This document shows positions 48,239 to 57,021 of a DNA stretch of 64,000 nucleotides, in pieces. A program made the translations under genes and the position numbers. The DNA lies in assembly GCF_009789675.1 (NCBI RefSeq), contig NZ_CP046913.1, positions 1,922,001-1,986,000 of the forward strand, given 5' to 3'. The notes beneath the pieces were generated by a model. That model saw nothing but the letters and a program-made list of their open reading frames with translations. It was not told the origin of the DNA and did no database searches. This DNA comes from Paraburkholderia acidisoli. Lineage in GTDB: Bacteria > Pseudomonadota > Gammaproteobacteria > Burkholderiales > Burkholderiaceae. Every line of letters starts with the position of its first letter. The first letter of the stretch is position 1.

Positions 48239-49495
48239 TCAGCCGCGCCGTTCCTCGATCGCCTTCAGCAGCGAAAGCGCGATGCCCTCCGCCGCGAGCC
48301 GCACTTCGTCGAGCGCCGGAAACGAAGGCGCGATCCGCAGATGACTGTCGCGCGGATCGTCGCCATACGGGAACGCCGCGCCCGCGGGCGTGAGCACGAG
48401 GCCCGCCGCCGCCGCGAGTTCGACGGTGCGGCGCGCGCAACCTTCGGGTGCATAGAGGCTGATGAAATAGCCGCCGCGCGGCGTGTTCCAGCTCACGCCT
48501 TCGATGCCGCCCAAACGCGCGCGAAACACCGCCTCGACGGCATCGAATTTGGGCTTGAGCAACGCGCGATGGCGCGCCATCAGCGCGAGCACGCCCGCGC
48601 GGTCGCGCAGAAACCGCACGTGACGCAACTGGTTGAGCTTGTCCGGGCCGATCGTGCGGATCGCGCTGTGCCGCTGCCACCACGCGAGATTGCGCGGCCC
48701 GGCCGCGAGCCACGCGAACGCGCCGCCCGCGATCGTCACCTTGGAAAGCGAGGCGAACATCAGCACGCGCTCCGCGTTGCCGGCCGCCGCGCAGGCCGCG
48801 TGCACGTCGAGCGTGGCGAGCGCTTCGTCGCCGAGATGATGGAAGCGATATGCGTCGTCCCAGAACAGGCGGAAGTCGGGCGCGGCGGGCATGGCGGCCA
48901 GGCGGCGGATGGTCGCGTCGGACCAGATCGCGCCCGACGGATTGCTGTAGAGCGGCACGCACCACATGCCCTTGATCGACGCGTCGCTGCGCACGAGCGC
49001 TTCCACGCGATCCATGTCGGGGCCGTCGTCGCGCATCGGCACGGCGATCATGCGCACGCCCAGCGCCTCGCAAATGGCGAAGTGCCGGTCATAGCCGGGC
49101 ACGGGACACAGGAACGCGATGTCGCCCTGCGCGCGCCACGGCGTGCTGGTCGCCGCCTCCTCACCGGTCGCGACGGGCACGCCGTGCAGCAGCGCGAACG
49201 CGAGCGCGTCGTGCATCAGTTCGAGGCTCGAGTTGCCCGCCGCGACCACTTGCGCCGCGCTCACGCCCAGCAGTTCCGCGCCCAGTTCGCGCGCCTCGGG
49301 CAAGCCGCTCGCGAGACCGTAGTTGCGGCAGTCGAAGCCGTCGCGCGCTCGGTGCCCGGCGAGCGCGGCCTCGTCGATGAGCGCCTGCGAGAGATCGAGC
49401 TGCTCGGGGGAAGGCTTGCCGCGCGACATGTCGAGCCGCAGGTTCAACTGCTGAAATCGTTCGTAGTTCAAAGCAACGGGCGGCGACATCAGCAT
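48239..49495 (-). CDS. PLP-dependent aminotransferase (aspartate aminotransferase-like, fold type I)
   Basis: AGGAG precedes the ATG at 49495, giving 418 residues. It has LRLDMSRGKPSPEQLDLS, DCRNYGLASGLPEARE, PVPGYDRHFAI, WCVPLYSNPSGAIW (the PLP-contact Asn) and FASLSKVTIAGGAFAWL, whose Lys binds PLP, plus the C-terminal RIAPSFP with the substrate carboxylate Arg. These are features of the Asp_aminotransf group, related to MocR aminotransferase domains. The substrate is not evident. It is divergent from a LysR gene, the likely regulator. A longer upstream frame is not supported. Confidence 0.87.
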   Translation of the reverse strand: MLMSPPVALNYERFQQLNLRLDMSRGKPSPEQLDLSQALIDEAALAGHRARDGFDCRNYGLASGLPEARELGAELLGVSAAQVVAAGNSSLELMHDALAFALLHGVPVATGEEAATSTPWRAQGDIAFLCPVPGYDRHFAICEALGVRMIAVPMRDDGPDMDRVEALVRSDASIKGMWCVPLYSNPSGAIWSDATIRRLAAMPAAPDFRLFWDDAYRFHHLGDEALATLDVHAACAAAGNAERVLMFASLSKVTIAGGAFAWLAAGPRNLAWWQRHSAIRTIGPDKLNQLRHVRFLRDRAGVLALMARHRALLKPKFDAVEAVFRARLGGIEGVSWNTPRGGYFISLYAPEGCARRTVELAAAAGLVLTPAGAAFPYGDDPRDSHLRIAPSFPALDEVRLAAEGIALSLLKAIEERRG

Positions 49496-49597
49496 GACGG
49501 CTTCTCCTGGGCGTGACGGATACGGTTGATGCGGCTGGGCGATTCCGGCGCGGCTTGGGCCGGGCAAAACCAGTATCCGCGTGTCCCCGCGTTCAGA

Positions 49598-49621
49598 CAA
49601 ACGCGTTATATTGAACGTTTG
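49598..49621. promoter_or_regulatory. Inverted repeat in the aminotransferase/LysR divergent promoter
   Basis: CAAACG (49598-49603) and CGTTTG (49616-49621) are separated by 12 bases. It lies 20 bases before the LysR ATG, in the spacer of a divergent pair. It is a candidate LysR site by position and symmetry only. Confidence 0.55.
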
Positions 49622-49641
49622 CATCAATTTTTCTGATACCG

Positions 49642-50520
49642 ATGAAGACCCTCGACCTCGACGTGCTCGCGATGGTGGTCGCCGTGGCCGACGCTGGCAG
49701 CTTCGTGCGCGGCGCGGCGCTCGTGCATCGCTCGCAGGCGGCGCTGAGCATGCAGATTCGCGCGCTCGAAGAGGCGATCGGCAAGCCGCTGTTCATCCGC
49801 GCGCCGCGCAACGTCACGCCCACGCCGGACGGCCAGACGCTCATCGCCTACGCGCGCCGCATGCTGGCGCTGCGCGACGAGGCGTGGGCCTCGCTCGCGC
49901 ATCCGGAGGTGACCGGGCGCGTGTCGATCGGCGTGCCCGACGACTACGCGTCTTCGCTGATGCCGCCCGTGCTGCGCAAGTTTTCGGCGAACTGGCCGAA
50001 GGTGGAAATCCAGGTGATCGGCCTGCCGAGCAGCGCGCTCATGCCGCTGTTGAAGGACAACCAGATCGATCTTGCCTGCGTCACCCGCACGCGCGGTCTG
50101 GCGGGCGAATTCATCCGCTTCGAACCGATGGTGTGGGCCGCGCCGCCCGCCGCCGTGAGCGCCGCGAGCGGGCGCGAGATCTGGCGCGAGCGGCCACTGC
50201 CCGTGGCGCTGTTCGGCGGCGGCAGCGTCGCGCATACGAACGCCATTCAGGCGCTGGAGCGCGCGAAAATCGAATATCGCACCTCGTACGAGAGCCCGAG
50301 CTTGATGGGTTTGTGCAGCATGGTGGCGGCAGGTCTGGCCGTGGCGCCGCTCGCGCGCTGCGCCGTGCCGGAGAATTTCACCACGCTCACGCGCGCGCAC
50401 GGTCTGCCCGCGCTGCCGGAACTCGAGGTGGTGCTGGCGCGCAGCGCGCGGTCGAACCGGCCGCCGTGCGACTTTCTCGCCGACCAGATTCTCACGGAGC
50501 TGCGCGTTCAGGAGCGTTGA
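49642..50520 (+). CDS. LysR-family regulator, divergent from the aminotransferase gene
   Basis: The 292-residue protein begins MKTLDLDVLAMVVAVADAG, with the helix-turn-helix at about residues 18-60 (ALVHRSQAALSMQIRALEEAIGKPLFIRAPR) and an effector domain GRVSIGVPDDYASSLMPPVL. The class usually responds to a metabolite of the adjacent pathway and regulates the divergent gene. Here that gene is the PLP aminotransferase. The start is the first ATG after the divergent spacer. Confidence 0.9.
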   Translation: MKTLDLDVLAMVVAVADAGSFVRGAALVHRSQAALSMQIRALEEAIGKPLFIRAPRNVTPTPDGQTLIAYARRMLALRDEAWASLAHPEVTGRVSIGVPDDYASSLMPPVLRKFSANWPKVEIQVIGLPSSALMPLLKDNQIDLACVTRTRGLAGEFIRFEPMVWAAPPAAVSAASGREIWRERPLPVALFGGGSVAHTNAIQALERAKIEYRTSYESPSLMGLCSMVAAGLAVAPLARCAVPENFTTLTRAHGLPALPELEVVLARSARSNRPPCDFLADQILTELRVQER

Positions 50521-50559
50521 GGGTGAACGTGCGCGGAATGTGCGGTGTTTGTGCGGTGT

Positions 50560-51264
50560 TTATTCGTCGCCGAGACGCGCGAGCAGCGCATGCAGGCGCA
50601 TGACATGGCGCAGCAGCAGTTCGCGATGCTTCTCGATCTGTTCGAGACGGCCTTCGAGGTCGGCGCGCACGCTTTCCTCGGGTTCCGCGTAGGCGATCAC
50701 GTCCTCGATACGCGAGCGCAGCGCGGCCGTCTCCACGGGCGGCATGTTCAGATAGCGTTCGAGCTTGCGCACGTCCTGCGCGGCGAGATCGCGAATCTTG
50801 CGCGTGCCCGCCAGCCGCCGGTTGTGTTCCGCGGAGTGCGCCGCCGGATGTGCCGGATGCGCCGCGGACGCGAGCGTCGCGGCCGCCGTGGCGGCGCCCT
50901 CCTCGCGCTTCGCGTTCGCGCCAAAGATGGGCTCCACGCGCAGCACGGGCGTCTTGCGCACCGGGTGCGCCGTGCCGCGAAACCGCGCGCGCGGCGTCTC
51001 GCTCGCGATCGCTTCGCGCGTTTCGTCGGGCACCTCGCTCGCGTCGTGCGCGGCGTTCATCCAGCCTTCGGGCAAACCGGTCACGGCTTCCACGCCGCGC
51101 ACGAATTCTTCGCTGAAATCGCGCTCGCCCGAGACGATCAGCTTCATGTAGCTCGCCGAAAACGTCATCATGCGCGCGAGCCGCGTAGCCGCGCCCACTT
51201 CGCGCGTGAGCATCGCCAGATTGGTCCGCCACACCGGCATGAGCGTGGCGTTGGAATCGTCCAT
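50560..51264 (-). CDS. Hypothetical protein with N-terminal HTH-like segment and C-terminal coiled-coil
   Basis: A very strong GGAGGAG site precedes the ATG at 51264, giving 234 residues. The N-terminal 75 residues (LTREVGAATRLARMMTFSASYMKLIVSG, then FSEEFVRGVEAVTGLPEGWMN) look like a Cro/CI-type helix-turn-helix where the second helix is SASYMKLIVSG. A Ala/His/Pro-rich middle follows, then a helical C-terminus with heptad-like VRKLERYL and RADLEGRLEQIEKHRELLLRH. It could be a DNA-binding or regulatory protein. I do not recognise a named family. Three 21-bp repeats lie 140-205 bases upstream. Confidence 0.65.
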   Translation of the reverse strand: MDDSNATLMPVWRTNLAMLTREVGAATRLARMMTFSASYMKLIVSGERDFSEEFVRGVEAVTGLPEGWMNAAHDASEVPDETREAIASETPRARFRGTAHPVRKTPVLRVEPIFGANAKREEGAATAAATLASAAHPAHPAAHSAEHNRRLAGTRKIRDLAAQDVRKLERYLNMPPVETAALRSRIEDVIAYAEPEESVRADLEGRLEQIEKHRELLLRHVMRLHALLARLGDE

Positions 51265-51405
51265 TGCGGGCTCCTCCTTCGTTCGCACCATTCGCCATGA
51301 TACGGGCTGCCGGGACTGACAGACCGATTCGCGGACGAACGAAGCGCGAAGCAAGCGATGTGCCGACGCGCGGTTTAATCGTATGAGGAAAACGTCGATA
51401 CGCCA

Positions 51406-51468
51406 GAAGATAGGCGGCAAATCACCGAAGATCGGCAATAAATCGACGTAATACGGCAAAAAGACGAC
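51406..51468. repeat. Three degenerate 21-bp direct repeats upstream of the HTH gene
   Basis: Units at 51406-51426, 51427-51447 and 51448-51468 align in tandem with shared core GA-GAT-GGC-A-A-AATC/GACG-like positions (unit 2 GAAGATCGGCAATAAATCGA). Spacing of 21 bases is two helical turns. The region is non-coding and lies just after hutC and upstream of the minus-strand HTH gene. Confidence 0.6.
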
Positions 51469-51482
51469 GCACAACCGGACGC

Positions 51483-52178
51483 CTAGAAGTGCCCGGTGAA
51501 CCGATACCGGCTGCCCGGATGCCAGAGGTTGGCGACCGAGGCCACCTGGGCGCGCGAGTGCGTGCGCCGGTGCAGCACGAGGCACGGCTCGGCGTCCTTC
51601 ATGCGCAGATGCGCGCGCGTGGCCGCCTCGGGCGCGAGCGCCTCGATACGGTACTCCACGCCCTGCAGCGGCGCGACGCGCACGAGGTACTGGTTCGGCG
51701 TGATGTGCGTGAAGTCCTGCCCGGCGTAGTCGGGCGCGACGGCCGGATTGACCCAGCGTTCCTCGAGTTGCACGGGCTCGTCGTTTTCGAAGTGCAGCAC
51801 GCGCGAATGAAACACGCGCTCGCTCGTGCGCAAACCCATTTCGAGCGCGAGCGGCTCGTCCGCGTTCAGATCGCCGATATGCAGCACCTCCGCGCGATAC
51901 ACGTGGCCGCGCGCGAGAATTTCGTCGGAGATACTGCGGATCGCCACCAGCGTGGACTCGTACTTCGGCCGCGCGACGAAGGTGCCCGCGCCCTGCACGC
52001 GCGTGAGCACCTGTTCGGCCGTGAGTTCGCGCAGCGCGCGATTCACGGTCATGCGCGCGACCTTGAACTCGCGCGCCAGCTCGTTCTCCGAGGGCACCTG
52101 GTCGCCTTCGCTCCATTCGCCCGCATGGATGCGGGCGAGAATGAAGTCCTTGATGCCTTGATACGCGGGGGCGTTCAT
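51483..52178 (-). CDS. hutC: Histidine utilization repressor HutC (GntR family)
   Basis: HutC represses hut genes and is released by urocanate. The 231-residue protein has an N-terminal winged helix of the GntR type (EGDQVPSENELAREFKVARMTVNRALRELTAEQVLTRVQGAGTFVA in pieces) and a C-terminal UTRA effector domain (HSRVLHFENDEPVQLEERWVNP). It starts 25 bases after hutH. Two HutC-type operators lie before hutH, so the pair is autoregulated. hutU, hutI and the other hut genes are not in the window. Confidence 0.95.
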   Translation of the reverse strand: MNAPAYQGIKDFILARIHAGEWSEGDQVPSENELAREFKVARMTVNRALRELTAEQVLTRVQGAGTFVARPKYESTLVAIRSISDEILARGHVYRAEVLHIGDLNADEPLALEMGLRTSERVFHSRVLHFENDEPVQLEERWVNPAVAPDYAGQDFTHITPNQYLVRVAPLQGVEYRIEALAPEAATRAHLRMKDAEPCLVLHRRTHSRAQVASVANLWHPGSRYRFTGHF

Positions 52179-52203
52179 CGCGGGCTCGCGCTCGAGTGGC
52201 CGA

Positions 52204-53784
52204 TCAACGCGCGACGTGCGCGGCTTCGTTCGCTTCGACGTGCGCTTCCGACTCGAATGCGAACGGGCTGTGCGCCGCGATCGCGCCTTCCTGCACGAGA
52301 CGCGTGACGGCGGCGATGTCCGGCGCGAAGTAGCGGTCGAGATCGTAATGCGGCACTTTCGCGCGCACCGTTGCCATCACGCCCGCGAGCGCGGGGCTGG
52401 TGTGATGCGGCGCGCGCAGATCGACGCCTTGCGCCGCCGCGAGCAGTTCGATCGAGAGGATATTGGCCGTGTTGTCGGCGATGTCGGCGAGCTTGCGCGC
52501 GGCGAACGTCGCCATCGACACATGGTCTTCCTGGTTCGCCGAAGTGGGCAGCGAGTCGACCGAAGCCGGATGCGCGAGCGTCTTGTTCTCCGAGGCGAGC
52601 GCGGCCGCCGTCACGTGCGCGATCATGAAGCCCGAGTTCACGCCGCCGTCCTTCACGAGGAAAGGCGGCAGGCCCGAGAGCGTGGCGTCGATCAGCAAGG
52701 CAATGCGGCGTTCGGCCAGCGCGCCGATTTCGGCGGCGGCGAGCGCGAGATTGTCGGCGGCGAACGCCACGGGTTCGGCGTGAAAGTTGCCGCCCGAGAG
52801 CACTTCGAGCGTTTCCGGGAAAATCAGCGGATTGTCGGAAACCGCGTTCGCTTCGATCAGCAGCACCTGCGCCGCGTGACGCATCTGGTCGAGACACGCG
52901 CCCATCACCTGCGGCTGGCAGCGCAGCGAATACGGGTCCTGCACCTTGCCGCAGTCGCGGTGCGAGAGGTTGATCGCCGAGCCTTCGAGCAGCGTGCGAT
53001 ACGCGGCCGCCGCCTCGATCTGGCCGCGGTGGCCGCGCAGCTCGTGAATGCGCGCGTCGAACGGATGCACCGAGCCCGCCGCCGCGTCCACGCAGAGCGC
53101 GCCGGAAACGAGCGCCGTGCGATACAGGTCTTCGATCGCGAACAGGTTGTTGAGCGCGAGCGCCGTGGACGCCTGCGTGCCGTTGAGCAGCGCAAGGCCC
53201 TCCTTCGCCTGCAGCGTGAGCGGCTTCAGACCGGCGGCGGCGAGGCCCGCTTCGGCACTTGCACGCTCGCCGCGCACGAACACTTCGCCAATGCCGAGCA
53301 GCACGGCCGACATATGCGCTAGCGGCGCGAGGTCGCCCGAGGCGCCCACGGAACCCTTCACGGGGATCAGCGGCAGGACGTCGGCGTTGAACAGCGTGAC
53401 GAGCGCGTCCATGACTTCGCGGCGAATGCCCGAATGGCCGCGGCCGAGGCTCGACAGCTTGAGCGCCATGAGCAGGCGCACGACGGGCAGCGCCATCGGC
53501 TCGCCCACGCCCACCGCGTGCGAGAGCACCAGATTGCGTTGCAGCAGTTCGAGCTGGTCGTTCGGGATATGCGTGCTCGCGAGACGCCCGAAGCCCGTGT
53601 TGATGCCGTACGCGGGCTCGCCCCTGGCCGTGATTTCGGCGACGGCGCGCGCGCCCGCGTCGATGGCCGCGTAGCTCGCGGGATCGAGTTCGAGCGCGAC
53701 GGCGTGGGCGCCGGTCGAGCGCGCGATCAGGCGCAGTTGCGGCAGGGTCAGATGGCCAGGCGTGAGGCGCAGGGTCGTAGGCAT
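52204..53784 (-). CDS. hutH: Histidine ammonia-lyase HutH
   Basis: HutH deaminates histidine to urocanate. The 526-residue protein has the MIO-forming triad Ala148-Ser149-Gly150 in [15 protein letters not shown], catalytic Tyr59 in YGINTGFG and [13 protein letters not shown]. The ATG at 53784 gives the family N-terminus [10 protein letters not shown]; an in-frame ATG at 53805 adds seven residues and overlaps an operator, so it is less likely. It is first in a hutH-hutC unit. A tetrameric cytosolic enzyme. Confidence 0.97.
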   Translation of the reverse strand: MPTTLRLTPGHLTLPQLRLIARSTGAHAVALELDPASYAAIDAGARAVAEITARGEPAYGINTGFGRLASTHIPNDQLELLQRNLVLSHAVGVGEPMALPVVRLLMALKLSSLGRGHSGIRREVMDALVTLFNADVLPLIPVKGSVGASGDLAPLAHMSAVLLGIGEVFVRGERASAEAGLAAAGLKPLTLQAKEGLALLNGTQASTALALNNLFAIEDLYRTALVSGALCVDAAAGSVHPFDARIHELRGHRGQIEAAAAYRTLLEGSAINLSHRDCGKVQDPYSLRCQPQVMGACLDQMRHAAQVLLIEANAVSDNPLIFPETLEVLSGGNFHAEPVAFAADNLALAAAEIGALAERRIALLIDATLSGLPPFLVKDGGVNSGFMIAHVTAAALASENKTLAHPASVDSLPTSANQEDHVSMATFAARKLADIADNTANILSIELLAAAQGVDLRAPHHTSPALAGVMATVRAKVPHYDLDRYFAPDIAAVTRLVQEGAIAAHSPFAFESEAHVEANEAAHVAR

Positions 53785-53792
53785 GAGCGAGT

Positions 53793-53806
53793 CCTGTCTA
53801 TACAAG
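53793..53806. promoter_or_regulatory. HutC operator 1 (imperfect)
   Basis: CCTGTCTATACAAG matches 12 of 14 positions of CTTGTATATACAAG, the HutC box known in pseudomonads. It lies just upstream of the hutH start. Confidence 0.7.
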
Positions 53807-53839
53807 TTTCGGAGATGGCCGAAGTCTAGCCTGGCCGCC

Positions 53840-53851
53840 TTGTATATACAA
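53840..53851. promoter_or_regulatory. HutC operator 2 (perfect palindrome)
   Basis: TTGTATATACAA is a perfect 12-bp palindrome at the core of the HutC consensus. It sits about 55 bases before the hutH start and about 40 bases from operator 1. The spacing permits two dimers. Confidence 0.85.
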
Positions 53852-53916
53852 CAACGCGCGCGTGAGGACTCACCCTAAGCCGCGCGTCGCGCAGCGTTCG
53901 CGCCGGGCTCGCGAAA

Positions 53917-54849
53917 TCAGGGATCGAGCTGGAGACGCCCCGTGATGAAAGCGAGAAAACACTGCACGCGCGCCGCCAGCGCCGCGTTGCGGTAATACAC
54001 GGCGTGCACCGGCTGGCGCTCTTCGATCAGCGCGGAATCGAGCACGGTGACGAGCCGCCCCGCCTCGCGGTCGCCCACCGTGAGGAAGTCGGATAGACAG
54101 GCTATGCCGCTCGCGGCCAGCGCGAGCTGGCGGATCGTTTCGCCGCTCGACGCCGAAAGCGCGGGCTGGATCGTGAAGCCCGGCGGCTCGGTCGCGCCCG
54201 GCGACGCGGCTTGCGGGCCGTGGGCGCCATCGGCGCGCAGCGGCCAGCGGTTCAGATGCGCGGGCGCCGTGAAGCCGAGCAGACGATGCTCGCGCAGCGC
54301 CGCGAGCGTGCGCGGCGTGCCGTGCGCCGCCAGATACGCGGGACTCGCGACGATGCGCAGCCGGCTCGTACCGAGCGCGCGCGCATGCAGCGTGGAATCC
54401 TGCAATGCGCCGATGCGAATCGCGATATCCACGCGCTGCTCCAGCAGATCGACGATGCGCTCGTTGTTCGTCAGTTCGAGCTGGATCTCGGGATACGCGC
54501 TCGCGAACGCGGCCACATGCGGCACGACGCAATGGAGCATGAACGGCGTGGCCGCGTCCACGCGCAGCCGCCCCGAAGGCCGCTCGCGATGGCGCGTGAC
54601 GGCCTCTTCGGCGTCTTCCAGCGCGGCGAGGATCGCGCGGGCGCGTTCGAGAAATAACTCGCCCTCTTCCGTGAGTTGCAGGCGGCGCGTGGTGCGCAGA
54701 ATGAGCGCGACGCCCAGCTGCTTTTCGAGGCGCGAGAGCGCGCGGCTCACGCCCGAGACGGTCTGCTGGAGTTTCTCGGCGGCGGCTGTGATCGAGCCCG
54801 CATCGATCACGGTGGCAAAGACGAGCAGTTCGTCGGTCGAGGTTTTCAT
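53917..54849 (-). CDS. LysR-family regulator, divergent from the epimerase gene
   Basis: The 310-residue protein starting MKTSTDELLVFATVIDAG has the helix-turn-helix AAAEKLQQTVSGVSRALSRLEKQLG and effector domain RLRVDAATPFMLHCVV with LTNNERIVDLLEQRVDIAIR. An earlier in-frame ATG at 54873 adds eight residues; neither start has a clear ribosome site, so the choice is by family alignment. It probably controls the divergent NAD-dependent epimerase gene through the 120-base spacer, where TTTTGCAAAA at 54890-54899 is a palindrome. Confidence 0.88.
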   Translation of the reverse strand: MKTSTDELLVFATVIDAGSITAAAEKLQQTVSGVSRALSRLEKQLGVALILRTTRRLQLTEEGELFLERARAILAALEDAEEAVTRHRERPSGRLRVDAATPFMLHCVVPHVAAFASAYPEIQLELTNNERIVDLLEQRVDIAIRIGALQDSTLHARALGTSRLRIVASPAYLAAHGTPRTLAALREHRLLGFTAPAHLNRWPLRADGAHGPQAASPGATEPPGFTIQPALSASSGETIRQLALAASGIACLSDFLTVGDREAGRLVTVLDSALIEERQPVHAVYYRNAALAARVQCFLAFITGRLQLDP

Positions 54850-54970
54850 TGTTGATTGCGAGTCAAGATTCATTTGAGACTAACACGCTTTTTGCAAAAC
54901 CCGAATCCGCCGATACTGCGACTCAACGCGATTCATCTCGAATCGGATCGGGTCCACTCAGGAGCATTCC

Positions 54971-55876
54971 ATGAAAGTTTTCGTGACAGGCGCAGGCGGT
55001 TTTATCGGCGGGACGATCGCGGCGCATCTCGTGCGCGCGGGCCATGAGGTGCGCGGCCTCGTGCGGCGCGCGGAACAGTTCGCCGACCTCGAAGCGCTCG
55101 GCATCGCGCCCGTGCAAGGCGACCTCGACGACCGCGACGTGCTGATGCGCGAGGCGCGCGCCGCCGACGCCGTCATCAACGCGGCCAGCAGCGATCACAT
55201 GGGCGCCGTGCAAGCGCTGCTCGACGCGCTCGAAGGTTCGGGCAAGGCCTTCCTGCACACGAGCGGATCGAGCATCGTCGGCGACGCCTCGGGCGGACTG
55301 CCCACCGATCGCATCTACTATGAAGACGCGCTGCCCGAACCCACGCCCGATAAAGCGCCGCGCGTGGCCATCGACAATCTCGTGCTCGCGGGCGCCGAAC
55401 GCGGCGTGCGCAGCGCCGTACTCTGCAACACGCTGATCTACGGCGTGGGCGCGGTGCCGGGCGCGGCGAGCGTGCAGTTGCCGCGGCTGATTCGCCAGGC
55501 GCAGAAGAGCGGCATCATGCGGCACGTGGGGCCTGGCCTGAACATCTGGTCGAACGTGCATGTGGACGACGTGGCCGAGCTGTATCGCCTCGCGCTCGAG
55601 AAGACGCCGGCCGGCACGTTCTATTTCGTCGAAACGGGCGAAGCGAATTTCCGCACCATGAGCGAAGCGCTCGCCAACGTGATGGGTCTGGGCGCGCCGC
55701 AAGACTGGCCGCTTGATCAGGCGATCGAGGAATGGGGTTACGAGATGGCGTCGTACGGGCTCGGCTCGAACAGCCGTGTGCGCGGCGAACGCGCGCGCAA
55801 GCTGCTCGGCTGGCAACCGCGGCGCACGTCGGTCACCGACTGGATTCGCAACGAGATGCCGGTGCCGCAGCGGTGA
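54971..55876 (+). CDS. NAD-dependent epimerase/dehydratase (extended SDR)
   Basis: The 301-residue protein begins MKVFVTGAGGFIGGTIAAHL, the Rossmann GxxGxxG motif of extended SDRs. It has QGDLDDRDVL, AVINAAS and FLHTSGSSIVGD, but the usual YxxxK is not clear: the region reads DKAPRVAIDN. It resembles the SDR_a5-like/YeeZ-type reductases found next to LysR genes. AGGAG precedes the ATG. The substrate is unknown. The divergent LysR gene is the likely regulator. Confidence 0.86.
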   Translation: MKVFVTGAGGFIGGTIAAHLVRAGHEVRGLVRRAEQFADLEALGIAPVQGDLDDRDVLMREARAADAVINAASSDHMGAVQALLDALEGSGKAFLHTSGSSIVGDASGGLPTDRIYYEDALPEPTPDKAPRVAIDNLVLAGAERGVRSAVLCNTLIYGVGAVPGAASVQLPRLIRQAQKSGIMRHVGPGLNIWSNVHVDDVAELYRLALEKTPAGTFYFVETGEANFRTMSEALANVMGLGAPQDWPLDQAIEEWGYEMASYGLGSNSRVRGERARKLLGWQPRRTSVTDWIRNEMPVPQR

Positions 55877-56020
55877 ATCGCGCGTCCTTCGCACAACGTG
55901 AGCCCTGCGAAAAATAGCGCAAACACCGGGGCGATTGTTGCGTATCCGTAAGGTCAGTCCGCTAGAATCCGGCCGATTGCACTACCCGCCGACGCGACGC
56001 ACGTCGGCACGGATACACCG

Positions 56021-56203
56021 ATGCTTCTCGCGCTCAATTTCGACTGGCTGACCAATCTGCTCGCCATTCTGTTCGTCGTCGCGTGTCTGTATGACGCGCG
56101 CTACGACGAATATGGCACGCTGACGCTCGCCGCCGCCGCGATGGGCCTGATCGTCATGGCGATCGAGGTCCTGTTGCGGCCCGCGTTTGAGATGTCGCTG
56201 TAG
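56021..56203 (+). CDS. Small 60-residue membrane protein
   Basis: The peptide MLLALNFDWLTNLLAILFV has one clear helix (residues about 8-24), then the acidic YDARYDEYG turn, then a second helix (LTLAAAAMGLIVMAIEVLL). The stop lies 15 bases from the convergent DUF899 gene. Real coding is supported by codon use and a compact two-helix pattern; I do not recognise the family. Confidence 0.5.
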   Translation: MLLALNFDWLTNLLAILFVVACLYDARYDEYGTLTLAAAAMGLIVMAIEVLLRPAFEMSL

Positions 56204-56218
56204 CGGCGTCCTTTATCG

Positions 56219-56995
56219 CTATGCCTCGTGGCGTTCGTGCGCGCAGCACGAGGGCGCCGCGCCTGCTTCGTAGCGATCGTGATGGCGCACCCACTCGCGC
56301 ATGTCCACCTGCTCGTTGCGGCCCTTCGCCGTGAATTCGAGCATCGCGTAGGTGCCGATCGCCGTTTCCACACCGCGCGCGTACGCCGAATACGTGTGAT
56401 AGACCGTGCCCGACGCGTCGCCCGGATCGAGATAAAACGCGCTGATGCCGGGCAATTCGTCGCTCGCGTAATCTTGCTCCGCGTAGTTGTAGACGGCTTT
56501 GCCGCGCGCCTTGTCCTCCTCGGTGAACGACACGCGATAGTCGAAGTTGAAGTCGCTGCCATGCGACGAGACCCACGGAAAGCGCCAGCCCATGCGCGCC
56601 TTGAACGCCTCGATCTTCGCGAGCGGCGCGCGCGACACCGCCACGTAAGTCACGTCGTGATGCTCGAGATGCGCGAGCATGCCGTCCACATGATCGGAAA
56701 GAAACGAGCAGCCCACGCAGCCCTCTTCCCAGTCCGGCCCGAGCATGAAGTGATAGGTCAGCAACTGGCTGCGCGGCCCGAACAGTTGCACGAGCGTGCG
56801 CGGGCCTTGCGGCGTATCGAATTGATAGGTCTTGTCGACGTGCACCCACGGCAGCGCGCGGCGCTTCGCGACGAGCGCGTCGCGTGCCTGCGTGAAGGCG
56901 CGCTCTTCGGCGAGCAACGCCTCGCGCGCGGCCAACCATTCGGCCTCCGAAACAATGGGGTGGGCGATTCGAGGCGCGTTCTGTTGCGATTCCAT
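56219..56995 (-). CDS. DUF899 thioredoxin-like protein
   Basis: AAAGGAG precedes the ATG at 56995, giving 258 residues. It has EEGCVGCSFLSDHVDG, a CxxC in a thioredoxin-like site, HVDKTYQFDTPQG, and the C-terminal PGISAFYLDPGDASGTVYHTYSAYARG typical of DUF899. The biochemical role is unproven, possibly a redox or detoxification activity. The SRPBCC and ArsR genes upstream run in the same direction (26-base gap to the SRPBCC stop), so the three likely form one operon. ArsR-SRPBCC-DUF899 sets recur in proteobacteria. Confidence 0.86.
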   Translation of the reverse strand: MESQQNAPRIAHPIVSEAEWLAAREALLAEERAFTQARDALVAKRRALPWVHVDKTYQFDTPQGPRTLVQLFGPRSQLLTYHFMLGPDWEEGCVGCSFLSDHVDGMLAHLEHHDVTYVAVSRAPLAKIEAFKARMGWRFPWVSSHGSDFNFDYRVSFTEEDKARGKAVYNYAEQDYASDELPGISAFYLDPGDASGTVYHTYSAYARGVETAIGTYAMLEFTAKGRNEQVDMREWVRHHDRYEAGAAPSCCAHERHEA

Positions 56996-57021
56996 CGTCG
57001 ATGTCTCCTTTGATGAGCGGG

